A stretch of 64,000 bases of DNA. Source: Hypomesus transpacificus. Its lineage: Eukaryota; Chordata; Actinopteri; Osmeriformes; Osmeridae. The notes beneath the pieces are model-generated. The model did no database searches. It was not told the origin of the DNA and was given only the letters and a program-made list of their open reading frames with translations. The stretch spans positions 4,880,693 to 4,944,692 of the forward strand of contig NC_061080.1 of assembly GCF_021917145.1 (NCBI RefSeq), in the 5' to 3' direction. Shown piece by piece: positions 29,590 through 42,698 of this stretch (its first letter is position 1; every line of letters begins with the position of its first letter). A program made the position numbers and the translations under genes.

Positions 29590-31770
29590 AAGCAAGGGAC
29601 AAAATTAACTCCGCTTCAAACCCCCACAAACTTTTCTCTACCTTCTCCACCCTTCTTAACCCACCTCCCCCACCCCCTCCCTCCACCCTGACAGCAGACG
29701 ATTTCTCCTCCTTCTTTGAGAAAAAAGTCGCCGACATTAGCAGTCGGTTCCCTAAACCCACCCTTCCTACCCCCTCACCCTCCATTACTGACCCAACTAA
29801 ATGTCTAAACTCCTTCTCTCCCCTGTCCGAGGCAGAGCTCTCTGACCTCATTCTCTCTCATCGCCCCACCTCCCGTCCCCTTGATCCTGTCCCCTCCCCT
29901 CTCTTTCAAACCATCTATCATAACTTTTCTGCTCCATGTTCTAAACTCCTCTCTTACCTCTGGCACCTTCCCCTCTGCCTTCAAACAGGCCAGAGTTACC
30001 CCTTTACTCAAAAAACCCTCCCTTAACCCTGCCGTCCTCCAGAACTACAGACCGGTACCATTGTTGCCCTTCTTTTCTAAAACAATTGAACGTGCTGTAT
30101 CTAACCAACTGTCTAACTTCCTTTCTCAGAACAACCTGCTCGACCCCAACCAATCGGGCTTCAAGACCGGCCACTCCACAGAGACTGCCCTCCTTTCAGT
30201 CACCACTGCCCTCCAGTCTGCCAGAGCGGCTTCCAGGTCATCCGTCATCATTCTGCTGGACCTTTCTGCGGCGTTTGATACGGTTAACCACCAGATCCTG
30301 CTCTCCAGACTTTCTGAAATGGGCATCACTGGCACTGCACTCCAGTGGATCTCATCCTACCTGTCGGGAAGATCCTACCAGGTCTCCTGGGGAGGCAAAC
30401 TGTCAGGCCCACGCCAGCTCTCCACTGGTGTCCCACAGGGCTCCGTCCTTGGTCCCCTCCTCTTCTCTCTGTACACCACCTCACTTGGACCAATCATCAC
30501 CTCCCATGGCTTCTCCTACCACTGCTACGCTGACGACACGCAGCTGTACCTGTCGTTCCCTCCGACCGATCCGGGGATCTCAGCTAGGATTGAGGCCTGC
30601 CTCGCAGACATCTCCGCCTGGATGACTGAGCACCACCTCCAGCTGAACCTTGCCAAAACGGAACTTCTCATCATCCCGGCCAAACCCTCCATCTCCCATG
30701 ACTTCTCAATCACCCTGGGATCTGCGACGGTGACCCCCTCATCCTCTGCCAGGAACCTTGGGGTTACCATGGATGACGAGCTCTCCCTCACGGCCCACAT
30801 TGCTGCGGTCTCCCGGTCGTGTAGATTCACCCTCTACAACATCCGGAAGATCAGGAGATACCTGTCTGAGCACTCCACCCAGCTGCTTGTCCAAGCACTT
30901 GTCCTCTCCAAGTTGGACTACTGCAACTCGCTGCTCGCCGGTCTCCCATCATGCGCAACCCGACCTCTTCAGAGAATTCAGAACGCAGCGGCCCGTCTGG
31001 TCTACAATCTACCCAGATGCTCCCACGTTACCCCGCTCCTCATCTCCCTCCACTGGCTACCCATAACGGCCCGCATCAGATTCAAGACCCTGGTACTGAC
31101 CTTCCGAGCAGTGAACGGGACTGCGCCCGACTACATCAAGTCTCTCCTGCAGCCTTACACCCCCACCTGCCACCTACGGTCTTCTTCAGACAACCGCCTG
31201 GTGGTCCCACCTCTCAAGACCGCCCGGTCCCAGCACAAGCTCTTCTCCTGCCTGGCACCCCAGTGGTGGAATCAACTCCCCACCTCCATCAGAGACACGG
31301 ACTGTCTCTCCACCTTCAAGAGAAGGCTCAAGACGCACTTGTTCCGGGAGTACAATGGTACTTAGGAATGGTTTGCTGAACCCAACGCTAGTTTCCTCAA
31401 GGTTCACAATGACTCTTGCTTAGACTGTTGCTCTTGTTGGTTAGTGGTAGCTGATTTAAACCGTTGTATTCTTTTTTTTTTAGTTAATCCTATTTTTATT
31501 GCTTTCCTACAGGTACACCTGCACTTAGAGATTAATGTTGTGTAATTTTAACTTGTTTAACTACATGCTCTTATGGTTTCTTCCCTTTAGCACTATTTTT
31601 TGGTTGTTCACAATATGTACTTCTTGTTTTTGACTACCCGCAATGCTGTGGGGCTATCTTGTTGTTATTATCAGTGACCTATGCACTTTGTGAAGCTCTC
31701 TCTTGGAAGTCGCTTTGGATAAAAGCGTCTGCTAAATGAATAAATGTAAATGTAATGTAAATGTAAATAA
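29590..31770 (+). mobile_element. 5'-truncated L2 LINE
   Basis: A 494-codon frame (29,881-31,365) contains the RT: motif [18 protein letters not shown], motif [17 protein letters not shown], motif [12 protein letters not shown], and the C-terminal LHWLPITARIRFK tail. Upstream codons (FFEKKVADISSRFP, SDLILSHRPTS) are in another frame, so there is a frameshift near 29,900, and the endonuclease is missing. The 3' end carries the hallmark tail GGATAAAAGCGTCTGCTAAA followed by TGTAAATG repeats (31,717-31,770). The coding part is GC-rich compared with its surroundings. Confidence 0.9.
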
Positions 31771-31884
31771 ATTTCTGATTGAGAAATTAGAACACTTCTA
31801 GAGTTGTTTACTCAAAATAGAAGCGTGCTCACGGGGAAAGTTGTAGAAAGACCTTAAAATAGGGTTTATCATCAAAAACCATTA

Positions 31885-31935
31885 AGACGCTCTGGATAAG
31901 AGCTTCTGCTAAAAATGACTAAATGTAAAATATTG
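31885..31935 (+). repeat. L2/SINE 3'-tail fragment
   Basis: CTCTGGATAAGAGCTTCTGC followed by TAAAAATGACTAAATG is a second short copy of the same 3' tail, 120 bp past the L2 end. Confidence 0.7.
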
Positions 31936-32489
31936 TCGTTATGTATGCGTTATTATGCTATGATTACTGCTCTGGCCCACTTGAGATCAAAGTGCACCAT
32001 ATGTGGCCCCTTACCTAAAATGAGTTTGACACCCCTGCCATAGAATGTTTTGGATTCGCGCCTTGACCTATGTTGCATGCGCGTATATTATCGAACGTTC
32101 TAAAAAAAGAAAGAAAAAATGGAGCGCTTCTTGATCAGACCTGCGAGTGTGAGGACACCTGAGGTTAATCAAACAGTCTCCGTTACCATCTCTGGTTCTA
32201 AGGACTAAATTAACTCACCCAGCGACCATAGAAAAATGGAAACTAGATTGGCTTGGGGTGGAGGTAAATGACGAGAAAAAGACACATTTTTTGTAAAGCC
32301 TGTCGAACTTGTGCTCAACGAGTTGCTGCCAAAGTCGTCAGTCCAGCACAAGCAAATTCTTCCGCTGATTTCATCAAGGGGAGTGAAAATATCAAGAAAT
32401 ACGTGGCCTTTTGTCACCAGGCGACCAAACAACACGCAATCGCCTTCGGTGAGTGATAACTTCATTCATTTCATCATTGATTTGTCGGG

Positions 32490-32580
32490 CCCTGTCATAG
32501 CCTAGGGCTGTCAGGCCCTGTCACACAGGACTGTGACCAGCCGTGACAGGGCCTGAGGTGACAGGGCCTGACAGTCGGCC
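32490..32580. repeat. GTGACAGGGCCTGA inverted/direct repeats
   Basis: CTGTCAGGCCCTGTCAC (about 32,508) pairs with GTGACAGGGCCTGACAG (about 32,557), and an extra direct copy lies between them. It can fold into a strong stem in the transposase intron. Confidence 0.7.
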
Positions 32581-32615
32581 AGTTTAACCATAGATATATG
32601 AATTTAACTGCCATT

Positions 32616-32913
32616 AGGCCGTGTTTCACACTTAATTTTTTTTAAGCGCTGCCTTCAGAGCCTTTAGAGCGCTTTCACCTCAGTCTACAACTTTCATGTT
32701 GATCTATTTTGGGGGTACCGGTAACTACGGTAGAAGGTTACTACCTTACTACCTCGTCCTGATTGGTCAGTTGTCAGAAAGGCGCTTGACGTCACCCAGC
32801 GATTTTCTAAAAAGTTGAGAAAATTGTACTCAAAAAGGCGTCCTTTCCCCATAGGGTTGCATGTAAAAAAGGCGCTGGCACTTGAAAAAAGAAGTGAAGT
32901 GTGAACACGGCCT
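32616..32913. mobile_element. 298-bp MITE (AGGCCGTGTTCACAC ends)
   Basis: The left end AGGCCGTGTTTCACACTT and right end AAGTGTGAACACGGCCT are inverted repeats of about 17 bp with a one-base gap. It lies within intron 1 of the hAT transposase gene. Confidence 0.7.
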
Positions 32914-35900
32914 CAGCATGCTAGCTTCCTTGCGTCAAAACTGATAGCTTGTAAGCAAGGCATTTCAGTAACATTTTTGGTTTTCCAAAACCTTTATTCT
33001 TTTCTAGGATATTTAAGTGTGACAGCAACTGACCCTGTAGCTGGTCCTCTTCAAAAAAAAAACATGCAAAAACAAGCTTTAAATTATAAGTAATTGAGAA
33101 AAACTAATCTTTATCAGTGACAGCTTCAACTCAGTCAAATGATGTCACATCCGCTGAGTCATAACCTTAAAGGCATATTGCACTCTTTGTATGTCGTTTT
33201 TATGTAATGTGACAGGGCTGACCGAAAACATGGAGACAGTTGTAAAATGTGATTTATTTGTAGAATTTATTTAGCATTTATTGATTTTAATGAATTAATG
33301 TGAATGATAACAACTTCAACTTTTATTAATAGTGGGGTTTGTTAAATAACAATTTTCAGAATAACATCCTCTATTTGGGTAAAGTTGAGACTGCAGTTGA
33401 CTGGGGATTTTCAAGGTTTAAATGTATAGATGAAGTCTCTTATCACATATAACATACTATTTTTGTTTTTACAGAAGCATGGAGTAATCAGCTCAATGAC
33501 AGAGAGCCAATTGTGGAAGCTGTGAATCTGATGCAGAAGACAGCGTTCTGCAAAATGGTCAAGTTGTTTGACATTGCTTACCATATTGCTAAACACGAGA
33601 AACCATTTGCTTACTATCCATCTCTTGTCAAACTGGAGAAGCGGCATGGAGTTGATTTGGAAAATGCCTACATTAACCCCAAACAAGCAAGGGTTTTTAC
33701 CCAGTACCTCGCAGAACAAATACATCTTGAGGTTAGCAAGCAAGTACTGTCTTCCAGATATATCAGTGTCCTTGTTGATGGGAGCACAGACAGGTCAACA
33801 ACTGAGAAGGAGGTCCTTTATGTGAAATACCTGCATAAAGATGGTGTCCCTCGCATGGCATTTGTGGGGTAATTATCTATGATCAATGATCTCTTTTCAA
33901 TTATCTATTGCTCAAGTTGATTGTTTATCAATTAATCTAAAGGTTATTTACACACATACAGTACAATGATTTCTCTGAAGTGGCTAACTTCTGTTTGGTG
34001 TGTTAAAAAATTACATTGTGTGTTTTTATCATCCTAATAGAACTGAGGACATTGAGAGTGCCACAGCTGACGGCTTCCTGCATTGCATCCGGTCACTGTT
34101 AATCTCCAAGGGCATCCCTACCTGGACCGATCATCTTGTTGGTTTCGGAGCAGATGGAGCCAGCGTTAACTTTGGATGCAGGCAGGGCATCTACACAAAG
34201 CTAAAAATGGACATGCCATGGCTAATAGGCATTCATTGTTTAGCTCATCGTTTGGAGCTAGCCTGTAAGAATGCCTTCCAGGGAACATATTTCAATCAAG
34301 AGGTTTGTGTGATATTTTAACTTTTGATATAAAAAAACATATTATAAAAACCATAGTATTTATTAACATTGCTGGACCCTAAATCCAACAGTATAAACTT
34401 TGTGGGCCTTTTATTCTCAACGCCTTGTTTGTGTTTTTCTTTTCCTTTTTCAGATTGATGGGTTCCTATCTTTCTATACATCCTTCTATCGAGGGTCAGG
34501 GAAAAGAAGACGGGAGCTGGACCGGCTGGCTGAACTGCTCGACGAGTCTGTCCTGACACCCACTAGGGTAGATGGGACCAGATAGGTTGATCACCGCAGA
34601 AGAGCCCTTAAAGCACTCGAGACGAACATCCCTGCAGTCATCGCTCATCTAAGTGAGGTGGGAAGTGATCAGCGGCAAGATATAAAGAAAGCAGATGCTG
34701 CAAGAGTGAGAGGATGGCTCAAGAAGGTTGAGTCCAATAAATTCCTCCTCCATATAGGTCTTTACATGGATGTTTTGGGTGAGTTGTCCCATCTATCTCT
34801 CCAGTTCCAGAAAGACAGCATCTCTCTCCCCACAGCTGTGGAGGCTATTGAGACTTCCAAAGAAGTGCTGAAAGACATGGCGAAAGGTGATGGCCCAAAG
34901 CTTAGAGTAGTGAAGGTGCAGTGTAGGTGTGGTAGTTACAGAGGTGTAGCGCTTTCTGACACTTATGCAGATGCTGAAGAAAGATTGAAGAGTTCCAGAG
35001 AGCCGCTCATCCATGACATTGTGGCCTGCCTGGATGACAGGTATCAAACAGACACAATTCTCATGGCCATGTGTAAACTGGACCCTAAGCACTGGCCTGA
35101 AGATCTGACTGAGTATGGTAATGAGGAGGTCTTGCTGCTCCTAGAGCATTTCAAGGAAATACTAAAGAAAAACGGGTGTGATGTAGAAAACGTAATGGCA
35201 GAGTGGACCCGTCTTAAGAAGGTCATCAACAGGAATTACAGAGGTCTAAAGTGGGAGGAACTATGGTCACAGATTCTAAGGGTGTGGTCTGAGGAGTTCC
35301 CCAACATACTCCACATCATTGAAATCATTCAAGTCATGCCGATGTCCACCTCCAAGGTAGAGAGGGCGTTTTCTCTTCTGAATCGAGTCAAAACTGACTG
35401 GCGGATCAATCTCAACACAGCCACAGTGGAAGACCTAATGATGATCTCACTGGAGGGACCAGAAGAAGAAGATGCAGCTGCTGCTGCTGGATGTGTCGAA
35501 TCTACTGTGAAAAAATGGTTCTGCAGTGGGAAGAAAGCAAGGCGGCCCCATATAAAACCCTATGGGAAAAGGCAGCAGGTCAGACCAGCAACTTCTCCAA
35601 TGGCTGACAGTGACACAGATGACGACAATGATGAACTGGTGCTATTTGACAAATAAGCCACTCATTTATGTATACGTACATATTTATAATTTTTCTCCAC
35701 TGTACATATAACCTAATATGTACTTTTTAATTATCTGAAATGACATTTTCCCCTCAGCACTGCTGAGCGTTTTGTTTGTAGATTCAATTTAATTAATCCA
35801 CGTATAGCCCTTTTATTGTGTTTTGTTGTTGTTCTTTGTTTAGTCTGTCCTATCTGCATTTCCGGTACTAGGTAGGAACAACATGATTAAAGGTAACAAA

Positions 35901-36396
35901 ATAAAAAGTATATAATATAATAAAATAAATATAATAAGTTATAATTATAAAAAATAATTATAACTTAATAGTTGTAAAAAAAAATAAAAAGAAGAACAAA
36001 ACAAATATGATTGTCTGATTTTTTCTTTGAAAAAAGAATCTAAGAAAACACTTTGAATCTGTAGACTACTGCTTAATAGTCTTATTTTTGCCATTTGGTG
36101 ACAATTGCTCATATACTGTTAGCCTAAATAAGCATATTCATTATCTTGAACAAAGGTTAAATGTTATTTCACAATTTTCAAAAAGTGCCCCCAATTTTTT
36201 TTCAATGCCCCTGGATTTCAGTCAGTGGGGGCAAAAATTGCCCCCCCAAAAATGTGTAAATTTCCTACCCTGCATGGAGGCGCATTTAAAAGACATGAAT
36301 CAGAAGGGTTACACTACTTTAGTTGCTTTTTCTGTCAGTAATCCAAAGGCATTTCCCATATTGGTAAACCTTTCTTAAACCAAGTTGTAATTCTAG

Positions 36397-39300
36397 ACAG
36401 AGAAGAACAGACAGAAAACTAAGACCGCATCACCAAAGCCTGTTCATTGGAAGAAGAGGGACCACAATGGGGACATTGTTCACCAGCGCCCACGAGCCCT
36501 TAGAAAGCAGTCAACATCACAAAGACCAGACGAAGGAAGACATGTTTCTTCTTCACCGCCATTAGACCATGGCCAACACCTAGACCATGGTGAATAATCT
36601 TTTGTTCCAAATGCTGTATTTCAACAGTGTTTTGTGGCGATGTTGGAGTTACGATATTATTCTTTTTTCTCCTCCCTTTTGAAGATTTGAATATGCGGCA
36701 GCTTGAGGACCTTCTACAGGACTCAGAGAACATGTAATCGCAAGATTTTGTTCAGCAGCCACCATTGTCCAGTTGGAGTCAAAGGCAGAAAGAGGTCCAA
36801 CAATGTTGGCAACAGGCGAGGCCACAGAACCTTGACAATTTACTTTCTGCTGAGAACATCGTACAGATGACATGCAATCACTGTCACGTGAAAGAAGCTG
36901 TCATCCGTTGTGGGGAATGTATGCCCTCAGAGTGGTTTTGTGCTGAGTGTGATGGCTCGGTACATAAACACCACACTCTACACAACAGGCAAACCATCAT
37001 GGATGGATTTTTCAAATACATCCCACCAACAGAGTCTGTGACACTCTGTGACACTGGAAAATACAGCATTTGTGAACAAGGTTGGCATTTCTTTTACAAT
37101 TGATTGTCAATTTTCTTAACAGATCATTCTTATCTGAAATTGAAATGTGTTATTTAAGTCATTACTCACAACCCAAACATTATTAATTGTATACCTTATG
37201 GTTCTTTGCCTTGCAGATTGTTTTCTGCCAACAGCTCTACCTCAAAGGATATGCTCCTGTGACACCGCTGATGTAGCAGTCTCTGTTGGTAGATCCATCA
37301 TACTGGTTTGCATAAATGGTAGGATCTTGTTAAACTGTTGAATTTTTTTATATTACTAACACGTCACTTTGGTTTCATGTTATTGATTTGCCTTTCATGT
37401 GCTCTCAGGCCGTTATGATCTTCACGTTCCGGTGCTAACATGCAAACATTGCAACCAGAAATGGGCTCCAGAAGTCAGTGACTTTGTAAAGAGTGGTTAC
37501 TGGCCTGCTACCATGCAGGCACAGACACTGTTCCATCAAGATCTCTTCCATTCCTTTGAGGCTATGAAGACAGCAGCTCCAGGAATGTCCAGACAAGCCT
37601 TTACAGCAATGTTGGACCAGAGAACAAAGCAATATGGAAGAGTAAGTAAAGAGCAGTTCACAAGGTCCACAAGTGGCTGTAGTAGGTAGTACATATTTCA
37701 GATTATAGACTGAAGACCTTACCACACAAAATAGTCATTTGCATCCTTATGGATTTGAAAAGTTGCATACAAAACACAAAACATACAAAGGCAAAGATGT
37801 AGTTTATCGTTTTTGAAAGCTGTATTATATTATTTTCTTTAGACTGGCAAAGTGAATGCAGATGCATTTCAGAGAAGATTTCTGCAATTTGTGTACTGCA
37901 ACTATGAAGAGAACCAACTTCTTGGAAAGGAGCCATTGGTCTGTCCAGTCTGTAGCCCTGAAATGGTGGCTGTTTCTGTGGATGGCAACAGAAAGTTGTA
38001 CAGGTTCCAGAAAACAAACCAGTGAGTTCTGTGCACACATTATGAACAGCCAATGTAGTTAATATACAGTATGTCCAGCTGTTAATGACACTGTTAATGT
38101 CAATGTTTTTTTTGATAAGTGCTACATAAATAAAAGGTCCTATTACAAAGGTAGTCCATAATACATTGTCTTAAAGGAGTGAAGAGCCAGGGTTCTTCGA
38201 TGGAGTGTTTTTAGCCCGAGACTCTGAGGTGTCCAGTTTTGTTGAGGAGGTCCGGGGAACTGTCAAGAGTGTACGTTTTACATTATTCTGAACAACATTT
38301 ATTGGGATTATTTTGTTCTAATTAAAGTAGAAAACACGATTGCCTTTGGAGAAGGGAGTCTATGATCAGGTGGGGATACAGCACTAGATTCTTATCCAGG
38401 GGGCACAGTACATTCATATTGCATATTGCTTTATCCTTCAAATGTAAGATAGGTCAGGCAATGACAAAATCTTGACAGTTAAAGTTTGTGTGTTTGCGTG
38501 AACAGTCCTGCAATCTAGTGTACTTGAATTAACTATTGTCATGTTCAAATGATTTACTTTGGTAGACCGCAGGAAAAGCGATGTGTGGTGACACCCAATG
38601 GAATGCAGCAAGAGAGACTTCAAAGCGGGTCAACAAGTTGGATGAAGAAGGTGTGGAAATTGCTGTGTGTAGACATGGATTTCTTCTCAAAGGTTGGTAT
38701 GGGTCTGATTAAGTAGTAGTAAAAAAAATAAAATAATATATATTTATATTATGATCTAAAGCCTCTTTCATGTGCATTGTGCTTTTTTTAAAGGTCTGAA
38801 TATGTATAGAGGAGAAATCTTTGCATATCCAATGTTTCTCCAAAAAGAGTTCCAGAGTGCTACATTGTGGGCCATGGATGTGACCTGCCGATATGTGCCA
38901 TACTTGACAAAAGTGTCAGAGGCCTTGACGCATCTTCAACCCCTTCAGGAAATGAGGCGTTGCTTGTCTGTGATGCATGCCAAAGCCCACAATACAAAAT
39001 GCGAGGTGATGCTTTTAGCTACTTGACCATACATTTTAGAGTATGATGTGGCAAACTGAGTGTAAAATGCCATACAACAACTGACCCATACAACAACCTG
39101 GGAGTGTATTTAAAGTTTTTCTGTAGCCCGTAAGTGCTGCCCTCTAAAGTTGGTAATCTCAGGATATGCTTCAATAACGTGTGTCCACACCGCTTTACAC
39201 ATTATCTTCTTCCTGTAGATTCTGTGGACTGCAAGGAACCAGGAGGGCGCCGGCACCACTCTCGGTGAAGAAGTAGAGCAAGTGAATAGTTTTCTCTCCA

Positions 39301-40938
39301 GATGTGCCCTTACCACCAAGTATATGGCCAAGTCAGGTTTGTAAGCTTATTTCCCCCTGCAAGCCTGCAAATGTACATGTTTTACAAAATTGTATTGTGA
39401 TTTTGTTTTGTTCTTCACAGTAAGAACTGACATGCTGACTGTCCATGCTATGGGGTGGAATGAACGGAAAGAGAATGGCCTCCATATAGCCTTGTCTTCT
39501 AGATTCAAGAAGGTATGTTCACATACTGAAGATGATTAACTTTTTAAAGCAGTTACATATAAACGTAACTTTTACTTATTATACCCAAAATGCATCAGGT
39601 CGTTATAGTACCCCCTAGTAGAAATTGTAGTGGTACAGGACCTCTGGTAGTTTAAAAGACCTTCTGTATTGTTGTTTTCAGACAGTAGAGAAGACTGTGG
39701 ATGTAGCTGAGAGCCTGAAGACAATGCAGGAGCAGTTGCATTGCTGTGATGACATGCTGAAACAATGGGTTGTTGATGTCAAGCAGTGGGCCAGTAGCAG
39801 TAAGAAAAATACTTAATTCATAAACACTCTCAGTCACTTGGTTGTAATATCTGCATATCTGTAGCTTAAATGTTAAAAGTGTATTTATTTTATCTTTAAT
39901 CAAGGAAGCGCAGCACCTGGTCCTGTTGATGCTCAAAGTTTGCAGATCACAATCGAAGCACTCTTTGTGAGCATTTGTCAGAAAAAGCACTACCTTTACA
40001 GACAGAATGGTATGTATAGTGTAAACATAACTAATGCAGATAAATCTTAGGCTATAATGATATCTTCATTACCATGGCAGCTCTTTTTACGTACTATTGT
40101 TTTTACTGTATTTGCAGATCGCAACAAAAGGCGACAGAAAATAACTCAAAAGATAGCCCAGGAAAAGAAACGGTTGCTGGAAGACATCCAGAGATACAAC
40201 CAACAGCCTGATGGTGACCTTGTGGACACAGAGTTAGTTGTGCAGAAACTCTCTAACAAAGCTGCAGAGAGCATGATCTGGCCTTGGCAGGAACAGAACA
40301 CAGGTGTTGCATCAAGATTTAACTTAAGTATGCATATAAAATGTCATCAAATTAGTTTATTAATGTCAAATGTTTTTATTCCTTGACAGACGGTGTGGAC
40401 ATCCTCACAAAGAAGAAGCTCTTTGACCACATAATGCTTGCCTCACGACTAAAAGAGGAAAAGCAGATCCTTGTGAAGGAGATGCTGCAGCACTGCCAGT
40501 ACCTCAAGGACTCAGTGGCAAAGGTCCAGACACTGATGGGCACTGTTTTAGTGAGCACACAGACAGGAAGTAAGTGTAAATCAAATGATCTGGCTACATG
40601 CACTTTCAAATTTATAGGTCAAACTATTTAAGTGGAAACGAATCCTGCTAGTATAGTCTTCAGTAAATTAATTTCAACATAAATTAACAACATTTCCAGG
40701 CTTGCCAAATGGATTAACCGAGGAGGGGTCCAAGGGCCTCATCAGTGCACTAAAAAGAAGACTGCAAGACCTGAGACTCCAACAGCAGACCATAGCAGGC
40801 ACCTACAGATGCACTCTCAAACCAAGTAACAGGCTGGTGGAAGAGGAGGACAGGGAAATGGAAGAAGACATGGACTGGCAACGTGGCAACAGCTCGGATG
40901 ATGATGATAGTGATGAGGAGGAGGATGCAGAGAATTGA
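36397..40938 (+). CDS. KDZ (Kyakuja-Dileera-Zisupton) transposase gene, 14 exons, one in-frame TAA
   Basis: Fourteen exons join in one frame at canonical GT-AG sites: 36,397-36,589; 36,685-37,080; 37,217-37,318; 37,409-37,641; 37,843-38,021; 38,177-38,270; 38,566-38,692; 38,794-39,005; 39,219-39,336; 39,421-39,512; 39,682-39,799; 39,905-40,009; 40,117-40,303; 40,390-40,569, then a terminal exon 40,700-40,938 (the small 37,217 exon may be counted separately). Visible motifs include a CxxC zinc region (CNHCHVKEAVIRCGEC ... CAEC), LTCKHCNQKW, FFDGVFLARDSE, LWAMDVTCRYVPYL, RCLSVMHAKAHNTKCE, RNQEGAGTTLGEEVEQVNSF and TDMLTVHAMGWNERK, all characteristic of KDZ transposases. The acidic tail is EEDREMEEDMDW and SSDDDDSDEEED. 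The only lesion seen is TAA at 36,735-36,737. A start-codon exon is missing upstream, where the hAT element ends at 36,272. Confidence 0.85.
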
Positions 40939-41147
40939 ATTCAAGTCACTTGGATCTGAATCACTCAGTCACAGCTGTAATCGCCTCAGACCTAACTTGA
41001 TATACTGTAATGTATACTGTGTGTTCTCTCCCTTTGATCTCTACCTGTAATGGCCCAGGCGAGTCAATTGCAACAAAGGCTGCCTCCAGAGCATTACTGC
41101 AGCAGAGCACAGAGCATTATTTGTAAATGAGTGGTAGAACATAACAC

Positions 41148-41380
41148 TTAACTTATAACATGGGTGAGTTGGTGACCAAGCTAACGTTTTCGGGTTTTTG
41201 TTTTAGATTCACTGTTAGGTAAGGGAGTGCGCTGGCTACGCCTTCCCATTGCGGGGAGGGCCAGCGGCTCCCAGGTTTTGGTTTTATTTTCACTAACTCA
41301 GTCTTGTTTTTCTGTTCAATAAACTTTCGTATTATTTTTTACATACATTGACTTGCGTGGTTGGACTCAATTTATGTTGG
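41148..41380 (+). repeat. 0.23-kb inverted repeat, plus copy (3'-end-like segment)
   Basis: It matches the reverse complement of 44,088-44,315 at roughly 93-95% identity by eye. It contains a splice-acceptor-like tract (TTTTTGTTTTAG at about 41,205), a GC-rich stretch (TTGCGGGGAGGGCCAGCGG) and AATAAA at 41,318-41,323. It starts 210 bp past the KDZ stop, so it could be a 3'-UTR exon of that gene or the terminal part of its transposon. Confidence 0.75.
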
Positions 41381-41602
41381 CTGGCAGATTGGGCAATTGG
41401 GAAATGATGGGGATAAATTATTCATTTATTATTCATCATATATTTATTCATCATATATTTCAATTATCCAGATTGTTTTTGAAAAATTCTGATTTAAGTC
41501 TGTATAACTCGAGACAACTATTATCTCAATATTTAATATTGATTAGTGACCATTAGTGAAAATCTGAGTCTGGATGAGGTTGAAGTTCTGTGTGTAATAT
41601 AA

Positions 41603-41730
41603 GGTGCGTTCGACTTCATGCAGCGCCGGCGTCGCCTGCAGCCCGGCTGACATGACGCAGCCAATGGTATTCTCAGATTCAAGGCAGCCGGCTGTCGACG
41701 CCGCCGGCGCTGCATGAAGTCGAACGTACC
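41603..41730. mobile_element. 128-bp fold-back MITE, copy 1
   Basis: GGTGCGTTCGACTTCATGCA at the left pairs with TGCATGAAGTCGAACGTACC at the right, extending into GCGCCGGCG/CGCCGGCGC. The whole element is almost one hairpin. Confidence 0.85.
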
Positions 41731-42010
41731 TATAGACGCATTTTCTGTTGATAGAAATGAGTGGGAATATTTGGCGTATAAACCACGCAAATAGGGATCC
41801 TCCCAACGGAACCCTGAGTTAGCTGAAAGCTACTGATAGCTAACTGTAGTTCTTTAAAACCAACGAGATTCCAAACAATCGTAAAACGAAGTAATCGGAT
41901 GGTTTCTAATTATGCGAAATTACACATGATGACAAACCAAAAAGGCTAAATATAGCTACCAACAAATCTTGCCATACACCATGATTTAAGTAGCCCTAGC
42001 CTACACAAAA

Positions 42011-42126
42011 GGTGTGTTCGACTTCATGCAGGGCCGGCGGCGCGGACCAGCCAATGGCATTCACTCCTTCAAGTCAGCGAGGCCGGCTGTCGGTGCTGCC
42101 GACGCTGCATGAATTCGAGTAGACCT
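42011..42126. mobile_element. fold-back MITE, copy 2
   Basis: GGTGTGTTCGACTTCATGCA ... CTGCATGAATTCGAGTAGACC is a diverged relative of 41,603-41,730 in the same orientation. Confidence 0.75.
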
Positions 42127-42698
42127 AAAATCAAGGCTAATCCCTCGATGCGTCATCTCATTTAAAATACTACTCCATTGCCAACTAGGGCATTTAATGC
42201 TAATATTGATTACCTCTTCAACACCTCCATTATATTATAATCTATTCATACATACTTTGTATGTGATATATCAATTGTTAAGATGTTCTGTTTTCAAACC
42301 CTAAACATGTAAACTTTGAAACATGTAACATGCCTAGTTGAACTACAAATATGGCGTCGTTCAACATCTCGATTCAGTGTTTAATGGAATACGTTTGTAG
42401 TTATTTTAGTAATTTGTGTTTTACACCAATATCATCTCCAATTTTATATTAGATTGATCAGAAATGTAAAATGTACTTGCATTATAGATCAATACGCATT
42501 ATATTTAATCAGCACTACAAAAGTAAACTTTGGAATGTCTTTTTCTCATACTTTTATTTTATATTAAATTCGAGTTTTGAATGTTTTTGTCACACATTGC
42601 ATGGAATGTCTCAATGGAGCAACATGGAAATTTTCAGCCTGGTAGCAGCATACTTTGGAGTACAAGACACATTTTAGATTTTGAAAATGAACATTTCA

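Larger units (their letters stand above)
32119..35656 (+). pseudogene. hAT transposase gene (ZNF862-like), four exons, two lesions
   Basis: The exons join in frame at GT-AG sites. Exon 1 is 32,119-32,453 (MERFLIRPASVRTPE; a TTF-type zinc region HIFCKACRTC and HHQATKQH-like end, with a stop at 32,205 and a frameshift near 32,270). Exon 2 is about 33,475-33,868. Exon 3 is 34,041-34,302. Exon 4 is 34,454-35,656. The RNase H-like core shows SVLVDGSTDRS, then HLVGFGADGASVN, then HCLAHRLEL (the hAT CxxH-type motif), and the C-terminal dimerisation block MSTSKVERAFSLLNR. In exon 4 a TAG at 34,583-34,585 replaces the conserved Trp of the GTRWV motif. From 34,658 the frame is open to 35,656. It is inactive as read. 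Confidence 0.8.
29341..36272 (+). mobile_element. 6.9-kb hAT element (ZNF862-like type) with nested insertions
   Basis: The left end CAGCGTCGGAAATACAC (29,341) and the reverse complement of the right end, CAGGGTAGGAAATTTACAC, are hAT-like terminal repeats. Both ends carry the subterminal palindrome GGGGCAAAAATTGCCCCC (29,419-29,436 and 36,227-36,245). A four-exon hAT transposase gene lies inside. An L2 LINE (29,590-31,770) and a MITE (32,616-32,913) are inserted in it. The 8-bp flanks do not match, so the exact ends or a later rearrangement remain uncertain. Confidence 0.65.

Noticed and set aside
41604-41806. Arg-rich minus-strand frames
   Set aside because: They lie in a fold-back MITE with GC-rich inverted repeats.
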